Source: CALGSZ01 sp042408955 (GTDB lineage Bacteria; Chloroflexota; Chloroflexia; Thermomicrobiales; UBA6265). From it: a DNA stretch of 64,000 bases. Under the pieces are notes generated by a model. That model was not told the DNA's origin, searched no databases, and worked only from the letters and a program-made list of their open reading frames with translations. This document shows positions 1 through 8,975 of the stretch, one piece after another. Positions within the stretch are counted from its first letter, which is position 1, and the number at the start of each line of letters is the position of its first letter. Made by a program: the position numbers and the translations under genes. The DNA is taken from contig JBHOQQ010000046.1 in the NCBI GenBank assembly GCA_042408955.1, forward strand, positions 9,298 to 73,297, given 5' to 3'.

Positions 1-1170
1 AGCCTCGTTATGTGCAAAGTCAACGATGACGGTCACATCACCGGCGCGAAACACGTTGAGACGGCCGAGATTCTGATCGGTCGAATTGCGAAACGAACTG
101 AGACCGCGCCGGACCGTGGCGCTGTCTAAGCCAATGGCGATGCAGGCTGCCGCGCCGCACAGGGCATTCTCCACCATCGGGCGAGCGCGTCCGCCAAACG
201 TGATCGGGATATCCGTGACCGGCATCAAAATGGTGCGTGTGTCGCCATGGAGCAGCACAAGGTCGCCACCGGACACCACCAGCGCGTGCCCCCCGCCCGC
301 AACATGAGCCGCAATGGCCGGATTCCCGGCATCCTGTGAGACGAGAAAGGGCCGTGCCCGGATCACATCCCGTTGCGCAAGCACAAGCGGATCGTCGGCG
401 TTCAGCACCGCGAACCCCTCGGGGCGCGTGACGCGCACGACCACCGATTTTACCCGCGCCAACCCTTCGACCGTATGCACACCGAGATGACCAAGGTGAT
501 CGCCGCTGACGTTCGTAAACACGCTCACGTCGTTACTCTCGTAGGCAAGGCCGCGCAACAAGATTCCTCCGCGGGCCGTTTCGAGAACTGCAAGGTCGAG
601 ACCAGGCTCCGTGAGGACGCGCCGGGCTCCGGACGGACCGGAATAGTCACCCTGGAGCACTTCGGCCCCGTCAATATAGACGCCGGTGGACGAGCACCAA
701 CCCACTCGCCAGCCCCCGATCCGGGCAATGTGCGCAATGAGGCGCGTGGTGGTCGTTTTGCCATTGGTGCCTGTGACGGCAATGGCGCGAGTCTGCCGCT
801 CGGCGTCCCGGACCAGGAGCGGAGCGTCGTCAGGCTCATACCTGGCACAGAGGTCCCGCAGCCGTGCAGCAACATTGTCGAGATTCAGACTCTCACCCGT
901 CACGATGCGCGCGGCCGCCTCTGCAATGCTCAGGGCCAGCCGGCGGCGCTGCCAGCTAAACGCCAGCACCGCATGCTCTGGCGTCTCAATGGGAACGGTG
1001 ATCACGTCCGGAATCGCCGTGCCTGCTTGCCGATGCAGATCGCAAATGATTGGCTCGATCGCCTTGACGGTCTCAATAGTCGCGCCGTCCAACGCAAGCT
1101 CAATCTTGATCGCGGGCTTGAGGAGAAACACATTCGGTCCGTCTAGATCCCGGATCTCCACCAGCCGCAT
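1..1170 (-). CDS. Mur ligase family protein, cyanophycin-synthetase-like (3' end beyond window)
   Basis: This ATP-dependent amide ligase of the Mur superfamily runs off the left edge, so its C-terminus is missing. The ATG at 1170 opens a frame starting MRLVEIRDLDGPN, which resembles the N-terminal domain of cyanophycin synthetase (EIRxLxGPN). About 130 residues in comes the Mur P-loop GTNGKTTT, and the visible part ends in DFAHNEA, comparable to the D-[YF]-[AG]-H-N-x-A element of CphA. In classical CphA an ATP-grasp domain of roughly 250 residues sits between these two parts; here it is absent. The product may be a peptide-like or gamma-linked amide, but the substrate cannot be read from the sequence. 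Family assignment is strong, exact function is not. Confidence 0.8.
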   Translation of the reverse strand, partial: MRLVEIRDLDGPNVFLLKPAIKIELALDGATIETVKAIEPIICDLHRQAGTAIPDVITVPIETPEHAVLAFSWQRRRLALSIAEAAARIVTGESLNLDNVAARLRDLCARYEPDDAPLLVRDAERQTRAIAVTGTNGKTTTTRLIAHIARIGGWRVGWCSSTGVYIDGAEVLQGDYSGPSGARRVLTEPGLDLAVLETARGGILLRGLAYESNDVSVFTNVSGDHLGHLGVHTVEGLARVKSVVVRVTRPEGFAVLNADDPLVLAQRDVIRARPFLVSQDAGNPAIAAHVAGGGHALVVSGGDLVLLHGDTRTILMPVTDIPITFGGRARPMVENALCGAAACIAIGLDSATVRRGLSSFRNSTDQNLGRLNVFRAGDVTVIVDFAHNEA

Positions 1171-1281
1171 CGGCTCACTCCTGCTCGCCGGCCCGCAGTT
1201 GCTCCGGTGCGTGAGGCGTGCGTTGCACGGTTCGCACCGGCGTATCGTCTCACGGCTGCAAAGGTACCACCATCCACGTGG

Positions 1282-2202
1282 TTATGACCCGATGAGCACC
1301 GAAATCGTGTTGAAGACCGCGTGCGTGATGATGGCTGCCGTCGTGCCATAACGTTTGCGCTCTAAGCCAAGAGCCAGACCAACCAGGAACACGCCAAGCA
1401 ACACGAACGACACTCCGTACTGGTTATGAAGGAGCGCAAACAGCAATGCACTTATGAACAGCCCGAATTTTGGCTGAATGGCTCCTCGCACCAGTAGCTC
1501 CTCGCTGGCTCCGGCTCCGAGTCCGAAGAGGATCGCGCCAATCGGGCTTTTCACATTCGTGGTGATCTCTTCAGTCGCCTTTGCAATCTCTCGTGAGACA
1601 TTCGGCTGAAAGATATCGGTCAGAATGCCAGCGATCATCAAAATGAGCAAAACAACGATCACCATGCCGATGCCAACGCCGATGACTCGAGGCGTCGGCA
1701 AGGTAAGCCCCAGGCGTACCGCGGCCTCACGCAGATTGCGCTTGATGCCGGTGCCGACGGCGATAAAAGCGAGGACAATTCCCGCGATAAACTGCACAGC
1801 AAGATCGGAAACTGAGACGGCTTCGCTGATGTCCGCCGGATTCGGATTGATGATGTACGAGGTAATGAGAAAGCCCAGGACGGCAAACAGGACACACATG
1901 CCCGTCATATCAACAGCAGCGGTGGGCTCAATCGGCATCACACTCGCCAGGAGGCGACGCACCGAAGGGATGAGGGGCAAGATCATGCCGAGTCCGACCG
2001 AGAGCCACACCCAGCCAGTCTCGCGGGCATTGACGGCTTGGGCGAGACCGTAAATTGCCACGAAGGTGCCCGGAAGGCCAAACAGGATGTAAAGCCCCAC
2101 CCTGGCCGAGCGGTCGTGCTCCGCGCGGTTGGCCCAGTAGACTAAGCCGTAGGCCGCGGCAATGATGATCGCCAGGCTCAGTAGCGCCCAAATCGCCTCC
2201 AA
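1282..2202 (-). CDS. CPBP family intramembrane metalloprotease
   Basis: This is a predicted membrane-embedded protease of the CPBP (CAAX protease/bacteriocin-processing, Abi) family. The protein is almost entirely hydrophobic, with about seven or eight membrane segments. Near the C-terminus it has the family signature: an EE pair in ASEELLVRG, then H in FALLHNQYG, then H in ITHAVFN, which are the expected metal and catalytic residues. I chose the TTG at 2202 because GGAGAGG lies about 11 bases upstream and the membrane part begins at once, giving 306 residues. The frame stays open further upstream but would run antisense into parB. The substrate is unknown. Confidence 0.8.
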   Translation of the reverse strand: MEAIWALLSLAIIIAAAYGLVYWANRAEHDRSARVGLYILFGLPGTFVAIYGLAQAVNARETGWVWLSVGLGMILPLIPSVRRLLASVMPIEPTAAVDMTGMCVLFAVLGFLITSYIINPNPADISEAVSVSDLAVQFIAGIVLAFIAVGTGIKRNLREAAVRLGLTLPTPRVIGVGIGMVIVVLLILMIAGILTDIFQPNVSREIAKATEEITTNVKSPIGAILFGLGAGASEELLVRGAIQPKFGLFISALLFALLHNQYGVSFVLLGVFLVGLALGLERKRYGTTAAIITHAVFNTISVLIGS

Positions 2203-2416
2203 TGCCCTCTGCCCGTCCTCTCCATCATCTGGGGACCCCAAGCGATCTTTGATCGTCTGGGCGCCCGATCCCGGTGCCTTGCGATTCGTGACGGCAGCCG
2301 GGCCACACGAAATGGCCGCCCGGAACCAGGCGGCTGTGGGAAGTATACGCTCCTCTCCTCCCCCTCGGGGGCTTACCGAACGGAAGGCACGCTCGATTGC
2401 GGCAAGGTGGTAGACT

Positions 2417-3412
2417 GTGGTAACCGCGAACAGTTGCGGCACGCTGGGAAGGGAACCAGGAGTGGCTCTGCACGAACCACACGCGATCGCTCCCGATCTA
2501 CGAACGGATCCCTTCGACGCGCCGGAGCAGGCGAGCCGAGCCCGGACGCGCAAAGGTGGTTTGGGCCGCGGGCTTGGAGCACTGATTCCCGCGGCGCCAA
2601 CTGATGAGCCTGGCCCCGCTTCCCTCGAAGTCGATATTAATGCCATTTCCCCGAATCCCTATCAGCCGCGAACAGGACTCGATCAGGCGAAGCTCCAGCA
2701 GCTCGCGGAGTCCATCCGGCTGCATGGCGTCATTCAGCCCCTCGTCGTGCGACGGGCCGCGGAGCGAGATCGCTACGAGCTGATTGCCGGGGAGCGGCGC
2801 TGGCGCGCGGCGCGTTTGGCGGGCCTCACCACGGTCCCCGTCGTAGTCAAGGAAGCAGCGCCACAGGCGATGCTAGAAATGGCGCTTGTTGAGAACGTGG
2901 TTCGCGCCGATCTTACTCCGCTCGAAGAGGCGCTGGCTTACCGGCAGCTCATCGAAGAGTTTGGGCTGACGCAAGCGAGCGTGGCTGAGCGGGTCGGGCG
3001 CTCGCGTGTCAGTGTGACCAATACGCTGCGCCTGCTGACCGCACCAGAGCCGGTCCAAGCTGCTCTCCAAGCAGGGCAAATCACTGAGGGGCACGCGCGT
3101 GCCCTCCTTGGCTTGCCAACCGGCGCCGATCAGGTCGCAATGCTGGAACTGATCCTCGAAAAGGGGTGGAACGTCCGGCAGACGGAGGAAGCGGTTCGCC
3201 GGTGGGTTGCAAACGCCCAGACACGCTCTACCGAGCGCCCACCAGATCCCCAGGTCCTTGCCCTGGAGGAGCGATTCCAGAGAGCACTTGGCACGCGGGT
3301 GGCCTTGCGGCGCGGACCCCGCGGCGCCGGTGGAACGCTCACGATCCATTTCTCGTCCGAGGAAGAGCTCAACGCCCTCTACGAGCGCATCGTTGGGGAA
3401 GACCTTTTCTAA
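2417..3412 (+). CDS. parB: ParB/RepB/Spo0J family partition protein
   Basis: ParB is a DNA-binding CTPase that loads on parS sites and spreads to organise origin segregation. Visible parts are the N-terminal GGLGRGLGALIP motif (about residues 47-58), ISPNPYQPR, the nucleotide-binding GERRWRAA, the ENVVRADLTPLEEA box, a helix-turn-helix around TQASVAERVGRSRVSVTNTL, and a C-terminal dimerisation segment. The length of 331 is typical. The GTG at 2417 is preceded by AAGGTGG; a GTG at 2462 would only trim the divergent N-terminus. No parA is next to it, which is unusual, and I found no obvious parS (TGTTTCACGTGAAACA) in the window. Confidence 0.9.
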   Translation: MVTANSCGTLGREPGVALHEPHAIAPDLRTDPFDAPEQASRARTRKGGLGRGLGALIPAAPTDEPGPASLEVDINAISPNPYQPRTGLDQAKLQQLAESIRLHGVIQPLVVRRAAERDRYELIAGERRWRAARLAGLTTVPVVVKEAAPQAMLEMALVENVVRADLTPLEEALAYRQLIEEFGLTQASVAERVGRSRVSVTNTLRLLTAPEPVQAALQAGQITEGHARALLGLPTGADQVAMLELILEKGWNVRQTEEAVRRWVANAQTRSTERPPDPQVLALEERFQRALGTRVALRRGPRGAGGTLTIHFSSEEELNALYERIVGEDLF

Positions 3413-3521
3413 GGTTTCACTATTGATGCACTGGCGGGCAAGGCGGCACTGTTCGCACGGACCTAGCGTCCGCTCGCTCTGGCCGCCAGGCCGGCTGACA
3501 CCCTCTGCTCTGCCCCGCGGA

Positions 3522-4241
3522 TCAGCACGAAGTGCTGCCAAGCTCGGTGCGGGTGATTTCGCCGCTCCGCGCATCTACCTCGACGCGCAGTCCCGCTCGG
3601 CCTGGCGTGCGATCGTCGTCGTAGGTGACGACCCACCGAGGCGCGGCCGCGGTCGCATCGGCCGCGAGACTCAGGCGCATGAGGTGCCGGAACTGTGGAC
3701 ACGCGAGGCGGTAATCAGCGCCACCGGTCAACTCCGCTGCATAGAGTGCCACCACCGAGGAGACCGGATAGCTGGGCAGATCGAGCCGGCGCTCAGGCGG
3801 CTTGGTCCACGGCGTGATGTCGGTCGCCAGCACGACGCCGCTGGCCCGGTCAACCATCAGGCTTAGCACAGCCCCGCGATCACCAAAATCTTCCCGCGGA
3901 GCGGCAAAGAGGTAGATCATCCAGCCGCCGGCCGGCAGGTCCGGTGTCTTCGCCTGGTCAGGATCGGCCGGCCAGTCAATCTGCGCCTGCACATTGAACA
4001 GCCAAGCCCCAGGGTTCCATTGATGAGCGCGGGCCAGTGCCGCTGGAAAGCCTTCCTCCACCGTGAGCGGTGTGCCGGGCGCGCGATCGGGGCCGAGCCG
4101 AACCAAGGTCGGCCCTGCATCACCGTCGCGATCGCGTTGCCAGAGCCAGGCACCACTCAGCAGCAGTGCGACCTGAATCAGCACAATGAGCGCGAGCTTC
4201 GCTCGGATACGTGGATCGGCGGCACCCACAGGCAGAATCAT
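3522..4241 (-). CDS. Membrane-anchored protein of unknown function
   Basis: I do not recognise this 239-residue protein. It has one N-terminal hydrophobic segment (about residues 14-31, KLALIVLIQVALLLSGAWLW), so the rest is probably extracytoplasmic. The C-terminus, with its RWVVTYDDD stretch followed by LRVEVDARSGEI, reads like a PepSY-type or YpeB-like beta element that often follows 'DARTGE' patterns, but this is weak. Its ATG at 4241 overlaps the stop of the gene before it (ATGA), so it is the last gene of a three-gene operon behind an MFS transporter. The function is probably tied to that exporter or to a secreted peptide, which is inference only. Confidence 0.6.
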   Translation of the reverse strand: MILPVGAADPRIRAKLALIVLIQVALLLSGAWLWQRDRDGDAGPTLVRLGPDRAPGTPLTVEEGFPAALARAHQWNPGAWLFNVQAQIDWPADPDQAKTPDLPAGGWMIYLFAAPREDFGDRGAVLSLMVDRASGVVLATDITPWTKPPERRLDLPSYPVSSVVALYAAELTGGADYRLACPQFRHLMRLSLAADATAAAPRWVVTYDDDRTPGRAGLRVEVDARSGEITRTELGSTSC

Positions 4242-4567
4242 GAGGTGGCATGACTCGGTGTCAGATTCCGCACCGCGTAAGCAGGCGAGCGCGCGGGAGT
4301 CCCCGGTTCCCAAGTCGGCCAGACATCCACACCAATCGTTTCCCAGCCCTCCTCGGCAAGCTCCACCCCGATGGTCTCCTGGGCATACTGGTCCGCGTGC
4401 CAGATAAGATCTTCGGGACTGACCACCGGCCGCAGTATTGGCACAATTTCTTGCCGTACAGTTCGCACTCCCTCGCGCGTTTCGAGCGTCACGGTCAGGC
4501 GCAGACGCACCGGTTCCGTCGAATCCTCCGCTGGCACCACGAACGCTTCGACGCGGCCGAATCTCAT
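4238..4567 (-). CDS. Small protein of unknown function between MFS transporter and membrane protein
   Basis: This is a 109-residue soluble protein without a signal or membrane segment. It begins MRFGRVEAFVVPAED and contains the run EPVRLRLTVTLETREG, suggesting a beta-rich fold, followed by an acidic middle. It is translationally coupled at both ends: the start overlaps the stop of the MFS gene by 4 bases, and its stop overlaps the start of the next gene by 4 bases. Tight coupling on both sides supports it as a real gene. I have no family assignment. Confidence 0.6.
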   Translation of the reverse strand: MRFGRVEAFVVPAEDSTEPVRLRLTVTLETREGVRTVRQEIVPILRPVVSPEDLIWHADQYAQETIGVELAEEGWETIGVDVWPTWEPGTPARSPAYAVRNLTPSHATS

Positions 4568-5820
4568 TGCTCAATCTCCATCGCCGGCACCGCTGGCCCG
4601 GCCTGGGTCGCTGGCTGCTCTGCGCTGTCGCTTGGGCGGTGGTGCACATCGCCCCGGCCAAACGCTCGGCGCGGGATTGTCAGCGCCAGGAGCGCGGCGC
4701 TGACGCTGAGGACGCCGAGGCACATGAGCGCCTGGCCGATGCCAACTCGGTCAGCGAGAGCGCCGGTCATCGGCACTCCCAGCCCGCCCGTGACGAAACC
4801 CAACCCGAGAATAATGCCTGACGCTATACCGGGTCTGCCTGGCAGGAGCCGCTGCGCCGCAACGAGCGTTACCGAGAGGCTAGCATCTGAGAAAAAGCCG
4901 AACACCGCCCCGGTCAGTAACGCGATGGTCCCAGGGAAGCCCGCGAACAGAAGGAGGGCGGGAGCACACGCCGCAAGGGTTGACGCGATGACCGCCTTTC
5001 CCCCGATGCGATCGGCCAGTGCCCCACCGGTTAGCGTTCCCGCGACACCCGCGAGGATGATGATCGTCGACAGCGCACCGTAAAACGCCCGGTCGTAGCC
5101 AAGCTCGTCGTACCAAACGGGCACGAACTGGAGCATGGAGAGAAAGACCCATGAGCGAAGCATGACTACGACGATTACGCGCGCCAGGTCAGTCCAGTGC
5201 GTGGCTGACAGATTGCTTTCTTCGTGCTGCCGGTGCCGCTGGCGTTGCCGGTCCACCTGAAGCATCGAGCGGTACAGCAGCCAGGCGATCAACACGCCCG
5301 GTACGAGAAACACTGGGGTGCCGCGCATGCCAAGTGCCGCCAGCACCCCAACAGTTATCAATGGTCCGAGCGCGTAGCCGGTCGTTCCTCCGACGGTGAA
5401 CAGCGAGGCAGCGGTGTTGCGCTGCCGCTCACTCGCAAGCGCCACCGCGCCGGTCACAGCGACCGGGTGAAACGCGGCAGAGCCGAGACCCGCCAGGGCC
5501 GCAACGGCGAGGAACGCCGCGTAGCTGGGCGCATATCCCCACAGCGCGACAAAGCTAGCCATCCACACGAGCGCGGCAGGGGCAAACCAGCGCCGCGCCG
5601 TGCGGTCGATGATTCCGCCGAAAACCGGTTGTGCGAGCGATCCCGCGGCGGTGAAGACGAGCGTGACGAGCCCAACCTGTGCGTTGTCGAGATGAAAGCG
5701 CTGCTTCAAAAGCGGATAAAAGATCGGCAATGAGCCCGCCATCATGTCATTGGTGAAATGACCAGCCATCAACGCCAGGAGTGCACGATTTCTCAAGAGC
5801 GACGGCAAACGCGCCCTCAC
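4564..5820 (-). CDS. MFS transporter (fosmidomycin-resistance-like exporter)
   Basis: This 418-residue major facilitator has about twelve membrane helices. The N-terminus MAGHFTNDMMAGSLPIFYPLL and the segment GLGSAAFHPVAVTGA match the fosmidomycin-resistance (Fsr)-like branch, whose members have an invariant HP in this position. It most likely exports a small molecule by proton antiport; the substrate is not known. The GTG at 5820 is preceded by GGAGAGG at 8 bases. It is the first gene of a leftward operon whose next two genes overlap by 4 bases each. The upstream gap to prfB is about 250 bases and must hold divergent promoters. Confidence 0.85.
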   Translation of the reverse strand: MRARLPSLLRNRALLALMAGHFTNDMMAGSLPIFYPLLKQRFHLDNAQVGLVTLVFTAAGSLAQPVFGGIIDRTARRWFAPAALVWMASFVALWGYAPSYAAFLAVAALAGLGSAAFHPVAVTGAVALASERQRNTAASLFTVGGTTGYALGPLITVGVLAALGMRGTPVFLVPGVLIAWLLYRSMLQVDRQRQRHRQHEESNLSATHWTDLARVIVVVMLRSWVFLSMLQFVPVWYDELGYDRAFYGALSTIIILAGVAGTLTGGALADRIGGKAVIASTLAACAPALLLFAGFPGTIALLTGAVFGFFSDASLSVTLVAAQRLLPGRPGIASGIILGLGFVTGGLGVPMTGALADRVGIGQALMCLGVLSVSAALLALTIPRRAFGRGDVHHRPSDSAEQPATQAGPAVPAMEIEQ

Positions 5821-5946
5821 CGATGATCCTCTCCGTCAGACGCCGGAAACACGTCCGTGTTAGCGCGGCCGCAGCCACGCACCATCCTCATGAACCTCCA
5901 TTCGCCGCCGGAAGGCGCGCGGCGACATCCCCGACACCGCGCGGCG

Positions 5947-5952
5947 TATACT
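5947..5952 (+). promoter_or_regulatory. Possible -10 element for prfB
   Basis: TATACT lies in the divergent gap between the MFS gene and prfB, about 118 bases before the prfB start. A convincing -35 is missing (the best match is GCGACA, 19 bases upstream), so this is only a candidate. Confidence 0.25.
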
Positions 5953-6069
5953 TTGCGTGTGGGCCATGTATCGCTCAGCATCTGGCATCGCCAGCATCCC
6001 GGGCGATTATGTCCCCAGAGCAGTATTGTCGTGCATTCGCAAAGATTGAGGATGAGGAGTTTATCAGCA

Positions 6070-7186
6070 ATGCAGGAAGACGTCGCTAAGCAGTTGCGCA
6101 GCCTCCGGGACCGCCTCGAGCAAATCGGGGTGCGTCTTTGACTTCGCTAGCGATCTCCGCGAAATCGAGGAACTCGAGCGGCAGAGCGGTGAACCTGGGT
6201 TCTGGGAGGACATGGACCGGGCCCAGAGTGTTATGCGCCGCCTTGGAGAGCTGAAAAGCCGCGTCGAAGCATGGCAGTCGCTGAAAACGGCCACGGACGA
6301 CCTCCTCGCGCTCACTGAGCTTACGGACGAGGATGACGCGCTTTTCGACGATATCACCCAGGAAACGGGCAAGCTCTCCCGCCAGGTCGATGACCTAGAG
6401 CTTCAGTTGGCGCTGAACGGCCCCTACGACGACCGGAACGCGATCCTCGTTGTCCACTCCAGCGAGGGTGGGGTTGATGCTCAGGATTTCGCGGCGATGC
6501 TGGCGCGGATGTATCTGCGATGGGCGGAGCGCCGCGGCTTTAAGGCCGAGCTGATGGATCAGACAGAAGGCGAGGAAGCCGGAATTAAGAACGCGACGAT
6601 CGAGATTCGCGGTCCTTATGCCTACGGCTATGTCAAATCAGAGGCAGGATCGCATCGTCTCGTGCGGCTTTCGCCGTTTGATGCCAACCATCGGCGGCAC
6701 ACGTCGTTCGCGCTCGTCGAGGTCTTGCCCGAGATCGAGACGGACACGGAAATTGACCTCGATCCCGACGATGTCCGGGTGGATACGTACCGGTCGTCCG
6801 GTGCCGGGGGCCAGCACGTCAACAAGACGAGCTCAGCAGTCCGCCTGACGCACATCCCGACGGGCATCGTCGTCACCTGCCAAAACGAGCGGAGCCAGAT
6901 TCAGAACCGGGAGACGGCTTGGAAAATCTTGCGCGCCCGCTTGCTGGAGCGCAAGCTCAAGGAAGAGGCCGAGAACCTTGCCCGGCTCAAAGGTGAGCAC
7001 ACCGGCGCGGGATTCGGTGGCAACCGCATCCGGTCGTATGTGCTTCATCCGTACACGCTTGTGACGGATCACCGTACGGATACCAGCGTCGGGGACGCCC
7101 AAGCGGTGCTCGCGGGCGACATCGACCCGTTCATCAATGCCTACCTGTATCAGCAGCTCGGCGCCAGGAGCGGGGCGGCGGTATGA
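6070..7186 (+). CDS. prfB: Peptide chain release factor 2 (programmed +1 frameshift)
   Basis: RF2 recognises UGA and UAA stop codons and triggers peptide release. The first 23 codons from ATG 6070 (MQEDVAKQLRSL) end at an in-frame TGA at 6139-6141. Translation continues after a +1 shift at CTT TGA C, where the protein resumes with DFASDLREI from 6140 and runs to 7186, about 371 residues in all. The catalytic GGQ is present in SSGAGGQHVNKTSSAVRLTH, and the codon-recognition region reads SPFD where RF2 usually has the SPF tripeptide. A GGGGTG stretch just upstream of the slip site can act as the internal Shine-Dalgarno. The GAGGATGAGGAG before the ATG is a good ribosome site. The stop overlaps the next start by 4 bases. 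Confidence 0.95.
6124..6142 (+). promoter_or_regulatory. Programmed +1 frameshift site of prfB
   Basis: The sequence carries a Shine-Dalgarno-like GGGGTG, a short spacer, then CTTTGAC. This matches the classic RF2 autoregulatory signal: when RF2 is scarce the ribosome pauses on TGA and slips forward by one base, restoring RF2 synthesis. Confidence 0.93.
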
Positions 7187-8538
7187 GCGGCACACTGCGC
7201 CATACCGCCCGCCGTTTCATCATCAGCCTAACGACGCTTTGCCTAGCACTCCTGGTGATCGGGACCGCCCCCTCCCGAGTCCAGGCGGCTGACCCGATCA
7301 CCATCCAGCTCAACGATGCGACGGCATCTTTTCCGGAGGGGATAACCTTCACCTTGGAGGCAAGCAGTCAACGTAGCATCACCAAGGTTGAGTTGCTCTA
7401 CAGCGTTGCCGACGACCCGACGCTGAATCTGCTCGTTCCCAGCTTCACTCCGGCAAAGCGCATCGAAATCCACCACCTGCTTGATTTGCAGGTGTATTAC
7501 CTTCCGCCGGGTCTCGACCTGACCTACCAGTGGCGCCTCGTCGATGACCGTGGCCGCGAGGTGGCGACGGAGTTCCGGACGCTCCTGTGGGAGGACACGC
7601 GCTTCGATTGGCAACCCCTTGCGTCCGCTGATGTCACCGTCTATGCATACACGGGGAACGAGGCGTTCAACCGCCTCATCCTCGACGCCGCCCAATCTGC
7701 GGTTGACCAGCTCAAGACCGAGTATGGGCTGAGCAACGTCACACCGATTCGCATCTGGGTCTACAACTCTCGCGACGATTTCAATGCCACCAAGCAGGCG
7801 AACGAGAAGCACTGGGCGGTCGGAACGGCATATTCGGATTACCACCTCATCTTGGCCACTATACCTGAAGGCAGTAAGAACGAGATTGGCCGGGTTATCC
7901 CGCATGAGATCAGTCACCAGCTCCTAAGCCAAGCCACCAAGAACCCGTTCAACGCGCCACCTCTCTGGCTCGATGAGGGGCTTGCCGTTCGGGCCCAGAC
8001 TGTTGGGAATGAGGACGACTTCAACCAGGTGAAAGACGCGGCCGCGAAGGGCCAACTATACTCCGTGCGAGCACTGATCTCCGAATTCCCGACCACCGGT
8101 CCCTATCACCTCGCCTATGCGGAGAGCCACAGCATCGTGAACTTTGTCATCGAGCACTTCGGCTTGGAGAAGTTGCAAGCGCTGATCGCGGTCTATCGCG
8201 AAGGGGTATCACACGATGAGGCGCTTATGCGCACCCTCAGTGTCGACACCGCGGGGCTGGATCAGCTCTGGAAGGCGAGCTTGAACTATCAGGGCGATCA
8301 TCCAGACGGGGTTGGCGCCACCGCCGGCCACCAGTCACCCGCCTCAGAGCTCGGCGCGGCCGTGCTTGTTGCCGCGCTAGTCTGCGCGCTGATCGCCGCG
8401 GTGCTCCGCCGGCCGCGTGCGCGCCCGCACAGCCGCTTCATTGCGATGCCGCCTACGTGGCACCGGCGTGCCGCAGCGCCGTCTGGTCGCAATCGTGCTA
8501 GACTGGCCCGCGTGCGGACCAGCCGAGCTGGTTCCTGA
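7183..8538 (+). CDS. Secreted, membrane-anchored MA-type metallopeptidase
   Basis: This 451-residue protein has a signal peptide (about 1-35), a beta-sandwich-like region (about 37-145) and a peptidase MA-like (gluzincin) domain. The zinc site is visible as HEISH at 241-245 with the third ligand probably E266 in WLDEGLAVRAQ. A single membrane segment near residues 393-413 is followed by a basic tail, so the catalytic part faces outside. Its ATG at 7183 overlaps the prfB stop (ATGA), so it is co-translated with RF2. The arrangement resembles other extracytoplasmic gluzincins with an Ala- or Arg-rich tail; no substrate can be inferred. Confidence 0.8.
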   Translation: MSGTLRHTARRFIISLTTLCLALLVIGTAPSRVQAADPITIQLNDATASFPEGITFTLEASSQRSITKVELLYSVADDPTLNLLVPSFTPAKRIEIHHLLDLQVYYLPPGLDLTYQWRLVDDRGREVATEFRTLLWEDTRFDWQPLASADVTVYAYTGNEAFNRLILDAAQSAVDQLKTEYGLSNVTPIRIWVYNSRDDFNATKQANEKHWAVGTAYSDYHLILATIPEGSKNEIGRVIPHEISHQLLSQATKNPFNAPPLWLDEGLAVRAQTVGNEDDFNQVKDAAAKGQLYSVRALISEFPTTGPYHLAYAESHSIVNFVIEHFGLEKLQALIAVYREGVSHDEALMRTLSVDTAGLDQLWKASLNYQGDHPDGVGATAGHQSPASELGAAVLVAALVCALIAAVLRRPRARPHSRFIAMPPTWHRRAAAPSGRNRARLARVRTSRAGS

Positions 8539-8567
8539 CCGATGCTTGGCAACGTATAGGGAGCCTT

Positions 8568-8888
8568 ATGGAAACAGCATTCCGCCGGGCACGCATTCTC
8601 GATCCGGCGGCTATCGAGCGTAAGCTCGCGCTGAACACGTATAACGTTGACCGGGGCCGGGCACATATTCGCATCATTGACCGCGATGTCTGTCTCCGAT
8701 GCGCCCGGCAGCAGTGCATCAATTGCTGTCCGGCCAATTGCTACACGCCACAGGATGACGGGCGCGTCCTCTTCTCGTATGAGGGATGCGTCGAGTGCGG
8801 CACCTGCCGTATCGTCTGCTACGAATTCCAGAACATTGAGTGGACGTATCCGCGCGGCGGCTACGGCATCCAGTACCGGCACGGCTAA
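8568..8888 (+). CDS. FixX-like ferredoxin (2[4Fe-4S] type)
   Basis: This 106-residue ferredoxin resembles FixX, the partner of electron-transfer-flavoprotein:quinone oxidoreductase. Cysteines lie at 42, 45, 50, 53, 54 and 58 and again at 74, 77, 80 and 84, the latter in CVECGTCRIVCYEF, which is the best iron-sulfur motif. The N-terminus (TAFRRARILDPAAIERKLALNTY) and the end (WTYPRGGYGIQYRHG) both match the FixX pattern. No fixA, fixB or fixC lies nearby, so its redox partner is encoded elsewhere or is different. The following gene is another iron-sulfur carrier, which suggests a shared electron-transfer job. Confidence 0.8.
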   Translation: METAFRRARILDPAAIERKLALNTYNVDRGRAHIRIIDRDVCLRCARQQCINCCPANCYTPQDDGRVLFSYEGCVECGTCRIVCYEFQNIEWTYPRGGYGIQYRHG

Positions 8889-8975
8889 CTCAGCGCCGGG
8901 CTGCTGGGCATGTTGTCGGATGCCCACACGCCCCAGCTGCCTCGCGGCATGCGCGACATGTGAGGCGGAATCACG

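Noticed and set aside
8545..8567. TTGGCAAC word before the FixX-like gene, as in SAM riboswitches
   Set aside because: The surrounding pairing and conserved cores of a riboswitch are absent.
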